The position numbers and the translations under genes are program-made. From Gammaproteobacteria bacterium (GTDB lineage: Bacteria; Pseudomonadota; Gammaproteobacteria; Pseudomonadales; Oleiphilaceae): DNA of 5,525 nucleotides. The stretch covers positions 1 through 5,525 of the forward strand of contig RFIV01000330.1 of NCBI GenBank assembly GCA_003695085.1, written 5' to 3'. This document shows, piece by piece, positions 1 through 5,525 of this stretch (position 1 is its first letter; each line of letters begins with the position of its first letter). Below the pieces are notes generated by a model. The model did not search any database and had not been told where the DNA came from. It was given only the letters and a program-made list of their open reading frames with translations.

Positions 1-778
1 CCAGGCCGACAAAGGTGGGCGTGGCGGCCCATTCGGACGTCATGACCGTCTGATCCGGCCGGGCTGCCCGGATTTCCTTGATCATCAACGCCGCATCCGT
101 AGCCCCCGTGACCAGCACCACCAGATCCGCCCCATGGGCGTTGGCCCGGGTCACCAATTCCCTTACCTTGTCTCTGTCTCCATCATACGCCAATCTTGCC
201 ACTTCATGCCCGCCACTCTGGACAAAGGTGCGTGAAAAATCATTCAGCCAGCTCTCGGTATAGGCCCGGTTGGTCACATCGTAAATTGCCACATAATCGA
301 AGACTTGTGCTCTTTGACGCATATAACGGGCTGATACACTGGCATGTTGCCGTGTAGGAGATATAATCCGGAAGTAGAAATCATCCTTATCGGACAATTG
401 GTTGCTGGTAGTCGTCAACCCCATGGTTACCAATCTGCGCCGGTTGATGTCCTCCAGAATCCCGACAGCGACCCCACTCAGCGCGGGGCCAAGCAAAGCC
501 ATCACCCGCTCCTGTTCATCCAGTTGAGCAACCTGCTTGCTTGCCTCAGCCGCACTGGAGTGGTCGTCCCGGGCGAGCAGAATGAGCGCGCTGCCCTGAA
601 TTCCCCCTCTCGCATTCTGCTCTTCAACCGCCAGTTGCACGCCATTACGGCACTCCGTGCCCAGATCGGCATGCTTGCCACTCAGGCCGGCAATCAGCCC
701 CAGGCGGATGGGCTCAGGCTCACTGCAACCTGCCAACACCGCCATGATACAGACCCAGACGCAGCGGACCGCTTTCAT
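1..778 (-). CDS. Periplasmic ligand-binding lipoprotein, branched-chain amino-acid type (type 1 PBP fold), partial
   Basis: The first 259 codons are visible; the C-terminal part lies beyond the left edge. Residues 1-18 form a lipoprotein signal: basic start (K2, R5), a short hydrophobic core, then lipobox LAGC with C18 as the lipidated cysteine. Ser at +2 predicts the outer membrane rather than inner-membrane retention. The mature part resembles the Peripla_BP_6/LivJ family: an IRLGLIAGLSG strand-loop at 24-34, NGVQLAVEEQNARGG at 45-59, LLGPALSG near 95-102, and DVTNRAYTESWL near 167-178, which fits the second lobe. The start overlaps the upstream stop codon as ATGA and has its own GGAGAA ribosome site, so translation is probably coupled to the phosphodiesterase gene. 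No permease or ATPase gene is seen, so a sensing role is as likely as transport. The ligand is unknown. Family call is firm; role is inferred. Confidence 0.88.
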   Translation of the reverse strand, partial: MKAVRCVWVCIMAVLAGCSEPEPIRLGLIAGLSGKHADLGTECRNGVQLAVEEQNARGGIQGSALILLARDDHSSAAEASKQVAQLDEQERVMALLGPALSGVAVGILEDINRRRLVTMGLTTTSNQLSDKDDFYFRIISPTRQHASVSARYMRQRAQVFDYVAIYDVTNRAYTESWLNDFSRTFVQSGGHEVARLAYDGDRDKVRELVTRANAHGADLVVLVTGATDAALMIKEIRAARPDQTVMTSEWAATPTFVGL

Positions 779-2979
779 GCCTGCTTCTCCAGCCACTGTG
801 CAAGCTCATCAAGCAACATGGGGCGTGCGAAAAAGAAGCCCTGGCCTACCTGACAGCCGGCCTGACGCAACCAGCTGGCCTGATTTTCGTATTCGATGCC
901 CTCGGCTACCACTTTCAGGTTCAGCTCACCGGCCATCTGCAATATGACGGAGCACATGCGCCCATCCGGTGGCTCGAGCGCGAGTTTGTCCACAAAGCAT
1001 TTGTCAATCTTGAGCGTCGTCAGGTGCATGCGTTCCAGCTGTCCCAGGGAGGAAAATCCCGTTCCGAAATCATCGACAGCTACGCTGATACCCAGCTCCG
1101 CAATCCGGGTCAGCAGGGCTTGCAGGCGCCCAGCATCCATGGCGGCCATGGACTCGGTAACTTCAAGTTCCAGCCAGGTCGCAGGCACTACCGCCTTCGC
1201 CAGCGTTGCATGCACCTTGTCAACAAAAGCCTCATCCTCAAGTTGCGCCATGGAAACATTGACCGCCACCTGCAAGGGACTTTGGCGAGAACTGTTCAAC
1301 CCGCTGATATCGACAAGCGCCTGTTCTAGCACCCAATCCCCCAAGGCACCAATCAGACCGGTTGCCTCGGTAATGGGTATGAACTCCGCCGGGGAAATGA
1401 ATTGGCCGTTCAGTTGCCAGCGGGCCAGCGCCTCCAATCCCACGCAACGGCCCGTCTGCAGATCCACCTTGGGTTGATATGCCAGCATCAGGCTTCGGGA
1501 TTCCACGGCCTCGCGCAGCGCCTGGGCCAGCTCGACCCGCCGCTGCAACGCATCGGCAAAATCCGGTTGGTAGCACAGTGCGGCACCCCGAGCCTGAAGC
1601 TTGGCATGTTTCATGGCCATATTGGCCTGCGCCAGGACCTCGGCCGCATTGGCTTGCCCATCGAGTCCCACCCAGCCCGTAGTAATACTCAGAGCAAACT
1701 TCTGTCCATTGAGGTCGAATGGCTCGGCAAACAGCGCGGCAATATCCTCCGGGCTCAGCATGCCGCCCGGGTCAAACAGCCCAAAGGTATCACCTGCTAC
1801 ACGGGCCAGGTAGCAGCGCTCCGGAAGCTTGTGCCGCAGCCGCCTCGTAACGACCTTGAGCAGCTGATCTCCCCGTTCTGTACCCAGCATGTCATTTATG
1901 GCGGCAAACTGATCAATGTCCGCGAGCAGCACCCGACCGGACCGTGCGGCCAGGAGTTGTTCATCCAGGTGCGCCAGAAATGCCTGCCGGTTAGGTACCT
2001 GCAGCAGCGCATCCTGATAGGCAATCTCGCGAAGACGTTCCAGATGTGCCACGTTGTCAAAGCAGGTAACGATACTGGTGGAAAATACCTTGAGCAGCGC
2101 CTGAAGGATTTCATCTTCCCGGTGCTCGGCGTGTTCCAGATAGACCACCATTTCCTGCCCGATCGGTGACCTGAAGAAAAAGGCTGCATGATTTTCTTCC
2201 ACCACCGTACACTGGCGGCGCATGGCACGTTCTACCAGCCGTCGTATCTGAGCCGGCTCCACATTGTCCAGACTCTTCCCCACGAAGTCAGCAAGCGCAC
2301 CTGCAGCCGCAACGATTCGCGGAAAACTGTCCCCATACTCATCCGCACGGTGACAGCACACAACTCCCTCTTCGGGCGCATTGAGCAAAGCCGCCAACTG
2401 CGTTATAACTCCCTCCGCAAAGGTACGGTACCCTTGGCGGTTGATCAGCTGCCGAGATGCCTGCAGGACCATCTCCAGCCCCTGCCGGCTCTTGTCCAGG
2501 GCCTGAATCTGCTGAAAGGTTCTTACAGCGGTCGTGATGGTAGTGAAGAGCCGGGTGCGATTCAGTTCGTTCTTGTTCTTGTAATCATTGATGTCATAAC
2601 GCTGGATGACCTCAAGCTCCGGTGCGTAGCCGGGCTGACCGGTACGCAGGACAATACGCGTATCCTTGCGTCCAAAATGCTCGCGAATCTCCCTGACCAT
2701 GTCGAGCCCGGTCTGCTCGCTTTCCATCACGACATCCAGCAGAATCACGGCAATCGGATCAGGGCCACTCAGATACTGGCGGGCTTCCCCGGCACTATGG
2801 GCATGGAGCAGCTGCAATGGCCGCCCGCACACTGTCAGCCCTTGCAGAGCCAGTTTGGTTGAGGCATGCACATCCGGTTCATCATCGACAACCAGAATGA
2901 GCCAGACCGGCATTTCACCGCAGGTGCTCTGTCCAGCGTCCGGCTCATCGTCAAAGAAATCGAGCAGATCATCAGACAT
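775..2979 (-). CDS. Response regulator with REC, DUF3369-like, degenerate GGDEF and intact EAL domains (c-di-GMP phosphodiesterase)
   Basis: A 734-residue cytoplasmic protein with no membrane segment. The acidic N-terminus (MSDDLLDFFDDEPD) is typical of DUF3369 response regulators and supports this start. REC spans about 26-155: acidic pocket D32/D33, phospho-acceptor D82, T113 and K134. A DUF3369-like, probably GAF-related, segment follows at about 160-310. GGDEF (about 315-470) is degenerate: the signature reads AGDTF (395-399) and the RxxD inhibitory site is absent, though D354 and N362 remain. EAL (about 480-730) keeps the expected catalytic set: E516 in EALAR, N574, E606, D636/D637 in DDFG, K657, E693 and Q713. 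Predicted activity is hydrolysis of cyclic di-GMP to pGpG, switched by phosphorylation of D82. First gene of its operon. No partner kinase is present in the window. Domain calls are read from motifs; the DUF3369 boundaries are approximate. Confidence 0.93.
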   Translation of the reverse strand: MSDDLLDFFDDEPDAGQSTCGEMPVWLILVVDDEPDVHASTKLALQGLTVCGRPLQLLHAHSAGEARQYLSGPDPIAVILLDVVMESEQTGLDMVREIREHFGRKDTRIVLRTGQPGYAPELEVIQRYDINDYKNKNELNRTRLFTTITTAVRTFQQIQALDKSRQGLEMVLQASRQLINRQGYRTFAEGVITQLAALLNAPEEGVVCCHRADEYGDSFPRIVAAAGALADFVGKSLDNVEPAQIRRLVERAMRRQCTVVEENHAAFFFRSPIGQEMVVYLEHAEHREDEILQALLKVFSTSIVTCFDNVAHLERLREIAYQDALLQVPNRQAFLAHLDEQLLAARSGRVLLADIDQFAAINDMLGTERGDQLLKVVTRRLRHKLPERCYLARVAGDTFGLFDPGGMLSPEDIAALFAEPFDLNGQKFALSITTGWVGLDGQANAAEVLAQANMAMKHAKLQARGAALCYQPDFADALQRRVELAQALREAVESRSLMLAYQPKVDLQTGRCVGLEALARWQLNGQFISPAEFIPITEATGLIGALGDWVLEQALVDISGLNSSRQSPLQVAVNVSMAQLEDEAFVDKVHATLAKAVVPATWLELEVTESMAAMDAGRLQALLTRIAELGISVAVDDFGTGFSSLGQLERMHLTTLKIDKCFVDKLALEPPDGRMCSVILQMAGELNLKVVAEGIEYENQASWLRQAGCQVGQGFFFARPMLLDELAQWLEKQA
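785..790 (-). promoter_or_regulatory. Shine-Dalgarno site of the binding-protein gene
   Basis: On the minus strand GGAGAA lies 6 bases before the ATG at 778-776. It sits inside the last codons of the upstream phosphodiesterase gene. Together with the ATGA stop/start overlap at 775-778 it fixes this start and supports coupled translation. Confidence 0.75.
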
Positions 2980-3142
2980 TGTGTAAAGGCTTCCAAGCTT
3001 TTTTTAAAGTCTAGATGATGAATGGAATCCGTCCAGCCAAACGTAATATCTCGTCGCTCTGTCGATCGCCCACCATGCGGCCTTTTCAATTCTGTGGTAA
3101 CGTTGCCCGCCTGATTGTTCCAAATCTGCGAGATGCTTGACC
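2980..3142. other. Divergent intergenic region between the REC-EAL gene and the OsmC-family gene
   Basis: 163 bp separating two divergently read units, so it must contain the promoters of both. I examined it on both strands. Only fragments resembling -10 or -35 boxes appear (for example TAATAT at 3044-3049 on the plus strand and TAGACT reading leftwards near 3014-3009), none with a correctly spaced partner. No clear operator palindrome, no CRP-type site and no RNA gene was seen. Confidence 0.6.
2990..2994 (-). promoter_or_regulatory. Weak Shine-Dalgarno site of the REC-EAL gene
   Basis: GGAAG on the minus strand lies 10 bases before the ATG at 2979-2977. The spacing is long and the match partial, so initiation may be modest. 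The leader just upstream is A-rich (seven A on the minus strand at 3005-2999), which may keep the start region unstructured. Confidence 0.4.
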
Positions 3143-3565
3143 ATGAAAACGACCATTACCTGGAAAGGTGATGCCCGCTTTGATGCCGAATCCGGCTCCG
3201 GACACACCCTTGTCATGGACGGGCCGCCCGATCACGGCGGCAAGAATCAGGGGCCGCGCCCCATGGAGATGCTGCTGATGGGGCTGGGGGGCTGTACCTC
3301 CTTCGATGTGGTGCACATCCTCAAGAAAAGCCGACAAGAGGTCACGGACTGTCGGGCCGAGATTACAGCTGAGCGCGCAGACGCGGTGCCTGCCGTGTTC
3401 ACAAAGATCCACGTGCACTTCATCATTGCCGGCAACAACCTGCGCGAGGCGCTGGTAAAAAAGGCGGTGGAACTGTCTGCCGAAAAGTATTGTTCAGCCT
3501 CCATCATGCTGGAGAAAGGCGGCGTGGAAATTACCCATAGCTACGAAATAGAAACTGAGGCATAA
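3143..3565 (+). CDS. OsmC family protein, YhfA-like
   Basis: A 140-residue cytoplasmic protein of the OsmC/Ohr superfamily, closest by eye to the YhfA subgroup (E. coli YhfA is of similar size). Seen directly: GSGHTLVMDGPPDHGG at 18-33, GPRPMEMLLMGLGGC with C51, and SAEKYCSAS with C117. The two cysteines sit where OsmC proteins carry their reactive thiol pair; OsmC and Ohr reduce organic hydroperoxides, but YhfA-type members have no settled substrate. The start is the ATG at 3143, preceded by GAGA at 3130-3133; an in-frame TTG at 3137 would add two residues but is less likely. It lies 84 bp before speD on the same strand, the order I recall from Pseudomonas, and the two genes are probably cotranscribed. 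Family confident, biochemical role unknown. Confidence 0.92.
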   Translation: MKTTITWKGDARFDAESGSGHTLVMDGPPDHGGKNQGPRPMEMLLMGLGGCTSFDVVHILKKSRQEVTDCRAEITAERADAVPAVFTKIHVHFIIAGNNLREALVKKAVELSAEKYCSASIMLEKGGVEITHSYEIETEA

Positions 3566-3582
3566 TGCGCGTTTCGCGTTGA

Positions 3583-3601
3583 GGCCCGCGCACTGCGGGC
3601 C
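3583..3601 (+). other. G+C-rich hairpin between the OsmC gene and speD
   Basis: GGCCCGC (3583-3589), loop GCACT, then GCGGGCC (3595-3601): a perfect 7-bp stem with a 5-base loop, beginning 18 bases after the OsmC stop codon. No U-tract follows, so it is not a standard Rho-independent terminator. It may protect the 3' end of the upstream message, weaken read-through into speD, or form part of a leader structure. Confidence 0.55.
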
Positions 3602-3638
3602 AACTGCCGGTCTCTCCGGTGGGGTTTGGGCCAGTCAC

Positions 3639-3643
3639 GAGGA
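3639..3643 (+). promoter_or_regulatory. Shine-Dalgarno site of speD
   Basis: GAGGA lies 6 bases before the ATG at 3650. This decides the start in favour of 3650 over an in-frame TTG at 3626, which would add eight residues absent from known SpeD proteins. Confidence 0.8.
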
Positions 3644-3649
3644 TCTGCA

Positions 3650-4447
3650 ATGCCATTGAAGCCTAAGCTTAAGCTGCACGGGTTCAACAACCTGACCAAG
3701 TCGCTCAGTTTCAATATCTATGACATCTGCTACGCCAAGTCTGCCCAGCATCGGGAAGAGTACATTGCGTACATCGACGAGCAGTACAACGCCGAGCGCC
3801 TGACCCAGATCCTCACGGACGTGGTGGAGATCATCGGGGCACATATCCTCAATGTCTCCCGGCAGGATTATGACCCGCATGGAGCTTCGGTGACCATGCT
3901 GATCGCCGAGCATGAAGTCGCGCCGCCGACTCATGCCACGACAGAAAGTCCCGGCCCGCTGCCGGACGCCGTGGTTGCTCACCTGGACAAGAGTCACGTG
4001 ACGGTGCACACCTACCCGGAAAGCCATCCGGACAACGGCATCAGTACCTTTCGCGCCGATATTGATGTGTCGACCTGTGGCCTGATTTCGCCCCTGAAGG
4101 CACTGAACTATCTGATTCACAGTTTTGATTCGGACATTGTGACCATCGACTATCGTGTGCGCGGCTTTACCCGCGATACGGATGGCACCAAGCACTACAT
4201 CGATCACGACATCAATTCGATCCAGAACTTCCTGAGTGAGGATACGCGCAACGCCTATCAGATGATCGACGTGAACGTGTATCAGGAGAACCTGTTCCAC
4301 ACCAAGATGTTGCTCAAGGACTTCAACCTCGACAACTACCTGTTCGGTACCGGTGTGGACGCGTTGACAAAGGATGAGCAGGACGACATTGCCGAGCGTC
4401 TCCGAAAGGAAATGCTCGAGATCTTCTACTCGCGCAACATGCCCTGA
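3650..4447 (+). CDS. speD: S-adenosylmethionine decarboxylase proenzyme
   Basis: 265 residues, matching the E. coli-type SpeD (264). The enzyme removes CO2 from S-adenosylmethionine, giving the aminopropyl donor for spermidine synthesis; it acts in the cytosol. Recognised from family-specific stretches: [20 protein letters not shown] at 9-28, [16 protein letters not shown] at 112-127, [17 protein letters not shown] at 141-157, and [17 protein letters not shown] at 207-223. The proenzyme cuts itself between K114 and S115, turning S115 into the pyruvoyl cofactor; C143 matches the catalytic cysteine of the E. coli enzyme (C140). No key residue is missing, so it should be active. Spermidine synthase (speE) is not in the window. 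It follows the OsmC-family gene by 84 bp and precedes an AAA+ ATPase gene by 44 bp, all on one strand. Confidence 0.98.
   Translation: MPLKPKLKLHGFNNLTKSLSFNIYDICYAKSAQHREEYIAYIDEQYNAERLTQILTDVVEIIGAHILNVSRQDYDPHGASVTMLIAEHEVAPPTHATTESPGPLPDAVVAHLDKSHVTVHTYPESHPDNGISTFRADIDVSTCGLISPLKALNYLIHSFDSDIVTIDYRVRGFTRDTDGTKHYIDHDINSIQNFLSEDTRNAYQMIDVNVYQENLFHTKMLLKDFNLDNYLFGTGVDALTKDEQDDIAERLRKEMLEIFYSRNMP
3989..3994 (+). other. speD: Self-cleavage site of the SpeD proenzyme (K114-S115)
   Basis: Codons AAG-AGT encode the Lys-Ser pair at which SpeD splits into beta (residues 1-114) and alpha (115-265) chains. Ser115 becomes the N-terminal pyruvoyl group. The surrounding LDKSH and HTYPESHP are the family signature. 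Confidence 0.93.
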
Positions 4448-4456
4448 TCGGCCCTG

Positions 4457-4465
4457 TGCTATAGT
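4457..4465 (+). promoter_or_regulatory. Candidate extended -10 promoter for the AAA+ ATPase gene
   Basis: TGC-TATAGT fits the extended -10 form TGnTATAAT with one mismatch. It lies 10 bases after the speD stop codon. No good -35 box is found about 17 bp upstream, which extended -10 promoters can do without. Transcription would begin near 4472, leaving a leader of about 20 bases that still includes the GGAGGA site. Confidence 0.4.
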
Positions 4466-4481
4466 GCGGGCATCAGACGAT

Positions 4482-4487
4482 GGAGGA
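4482..4487 (+). promoter_or_regulatory. Shine-Dalgarno site of the AAA+ ATPase gene
   Basis: GGAGGA lies 4 bases before the ATG at 4492. An in-frame ATG at 4480 overlaps this site and has no ribosome site of its own, so 4492 is the preferred start. Confidence 0.75.
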
Positions 4488-4491
4488 TGCC

Positions 4492-5525
4492 ATGCCCGAT
4501 GCCCGCGACCTTGAACTGATCATCGCCTCGAAAACCCCGCTGGTTGTAGTGGAGTCCCACGAAGAGCAGCGGGTCATGGATCTGCTCACGCGCGTGGCGA
4601 TCAAGCAAGGCCAGACGCTCTTCCAGTGGACCATCACCGATGGTTTGCAACGGGCCGGGGGCTTCGGGTTCGAGCTGGAGCGCGAGGAGCCGTTAGCCGA
4701 TCCGGAAGCGGTCCTGCGCCACATCCGTTCACAGCGCACACCGGCCGTTTATGCCCTCTGTGACTATCATCCTTTCCTGAGTGGCAGCCCCGAGCGGGTG
4801 CGCCTGATCAAGGATATCGCCCTGCGCTACAGTCAACTGGGGCACACGCTGGTGTTCATCAGCCACGCAATTGAGCTTCCTCCAGAGATCAGGCGTTATG
4901 CCGCACGCTTCAAGCTGCGCATGCCGGATGCAGAAGAGATCCTGGCCATCGTCCGCGAGGAAGCCGCCAAATGGACGCAGCGTCACGGCAACAAGGTGAA
5001 AGCAGACAACCGCAGCCTCAATGCCCTGGTGCGAAACCTTCAGGGGCTCTCCTGGAGTGACGCCCGCCGGCTCGCGCGTGCCGCCATCTTTGACGACGGC
5101 GCCATCACTGCCTGTGACCTGCCGAATGTGAACAAGGCGAAATTCGATCTGCTGGATCTGGAGGGGGCGGTCAGTTTCGAGCTGGACACGGCACGTTTCT
5201 CGGACATCGGCGGGCTGGATCGTCTCAAGCAGTGGCTGGTACAGCGACGTGAGGCGTTTATCGACGGCCAGCGCCCCAAAGGGCTGGAGCCTCCCCGGGG
5301 TATTCTCCTGCTGGGGGTTCAGGGTGCCGGCAAGAGCCTGGCCGCCAAGGCGGTGGCGGGCCTCTGGGATCTGCCGTTGATCCGGCTGGACATGGGGGCA
5401 CTGTACAACAAGTACATCGGTGAGACGGAGAAGAATCTGCGTGAAGCCCTGCAGATGGCGGAACTGATGAGCCCGTGCGTGCTGTGGATGGACGAGATTG
5501 AAAAGGGCCTGGCCGTTTCTGACAG
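4492..5525 (+). CDS. Ycf46-like AAA+ ATPase, partial
   Basis: The first 344 codons are visible; the C-terminal part, including sensor and arginine-finger residues, is beyond the right edge. Residues 1-230 match the Ycf46-type N-terminal region by eye: LELIIASKTPLVVVESHEE at 7-25, FQWTITDGL near 44-52, CDYHPFL near 90-96, then a helical linker. The AAA+ module begins at FSDIGGLDRLKQWL (236-249). Walker A is GVQGAGKS (275-282) with K281. A pore-loop-like KYIG (307-310) keeps the aromatic Y308, which fits a threading-type ATPase. Walker B is CVLWMDEIEK (329-338) with D334 and E335. ATP binding and hydrolysis are expected; the target is unknown. Ycf46 is best known from cyanobacteria and chloroplast genomes, and proteobacterial members are little studied. 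It follows speD by 44 bp, possibly from its own promoter. Confidence 0.88.
   Translation, partial: MPDARDLELIIASKTPLVVVESHEEQRVMDLLTRVAIKQGQTLFQWTITDGLQRAGGFGFELEREEPLADPEAVLRHIRSQRTPAVYALCDYHPFLSGSPERVRLIKDIALRYSQLGHTLVFISHAIELPPEIRRYAARFKLRMPDAEEILAIVREEAAKWTQRHGNKVKADNRSLNALVRNLQGLSWSDARRLARAAIFDDGAITACDLPNVNKAKFDLLDLEGAVSFELDTARFSDIGGLDRLKQWLVQRREAFIDGQRPKGLEPPRGILLLGVQGAGKSLAAKAVAGLWDLPLIRLDMGALYNKYIGETEKNLREALQMAELMSPCVLWMDEIEKGLAVSD

Noticed and set aside
344..853. Plus-strand open frame of 169 codons
   Set aside because: Antisense to the binding lipoprotein, whose reading frame shows a lipobox and family motifs throughout.
1402..2169. Plus-strand open frame of 255 codons inside the REC-EAL gene
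   Set aside because: It lies entirely antisense to a gene with clear GGDEF and EAL motifs; its translation shows no recognisable domain and no ribosome site.
2188..2862. Plus-strand open frame of 224 codons
   Set aside because: Antisense shadow of the REC and DUF3369 part of the phosphodiesterase gene; no domain signal.
2988..3005. T-run (seven T at 2999-3005) as a Rho-independent terminator on the plus strand
   Set aside because: The only stem before it is GCTT/AAGC with a 2-base loop, too weak and too tight, and no plus-strand gene ends upstream.
3133..3171. Short out-of-frame ORF (12 codons) starting at ATG 3133 and overlapping the OsmC start
   Set aside because: It could be a regulatory upstream ORF, but it has no ribosome site of its own and is short enough to occur by chance.
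3583..3601. Hairpin as a classical terminator after the OsmC gene
   Set aside because: There is no U-tract after the stem; kept as a hairpin of uncertain role instead.
3635..4300. Minus-strand open frame of 221 codons
   Set aside because: Antisense shadow of speD, which is recognised along its whole length.

Overview
The window looks like part of a mid-to-high-GC gammaproteobacterial chromosome. The main evidence is an Escherichia-type SpeD and a YhfA-like OsmC protein lying directly upstream of speD, an order I recall from Pseudomonas (crp/vfr - osmC-like - speD). A marine Oceanospirillales, Alcanivorax or Marinobacter-type host is possible, but this is a guess. There are five protein genes, two of them cut by the window edges. 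I see no RNA genes, insertion sequences, CRISPR arrays or prophage genes.

Left half, minus strand (1-2979): a two-gene unit read leftwards. The first gene encodes a 734-residue response regulator with the order REC - DUF3369-like - degenerate GGDEF - intact EAL, so it is predicted to be a phosphorylation-controlled cyclic-di-GMP phosphodiesterase. Its stop codon overlaps, as ATGA, the start of a lipoprotein resembling the periplasmic binding proteins of branched-chain amino-acid ABC transporters; that gene runs off the left edge. No transporter permease or ATPase is visible. The arrangement suggests a ligand-sensing lipoprotein feeding a two-component/c-di-GMP circuit whose sensor kinase would lie outside the window.

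Centre (2980-3142): a 163-bp divergent intergenic region that must hold the promoters of both directions. I could not place a convincing promoter in it.

Right half, plus strand (3143-5525): an OsmC/YhfA-like thiol protein, then speD (S-adenosylmethionine decarboxylase, spermidine synthesis), then a Ycf46-like AAA+ ATPase cut by the right edge. A perfect 7-bp G+C-rich hairpin lies between the OsmC gene and speD. An extended -10 promoter candidate lies just after speD and may give the ATPase its own transcription. The OsmC-speD pair is an ordinary conserved neighbourhood.

The left-hand operon is the best candidate for an under-described system. I see nothing that proves a wholly new one.
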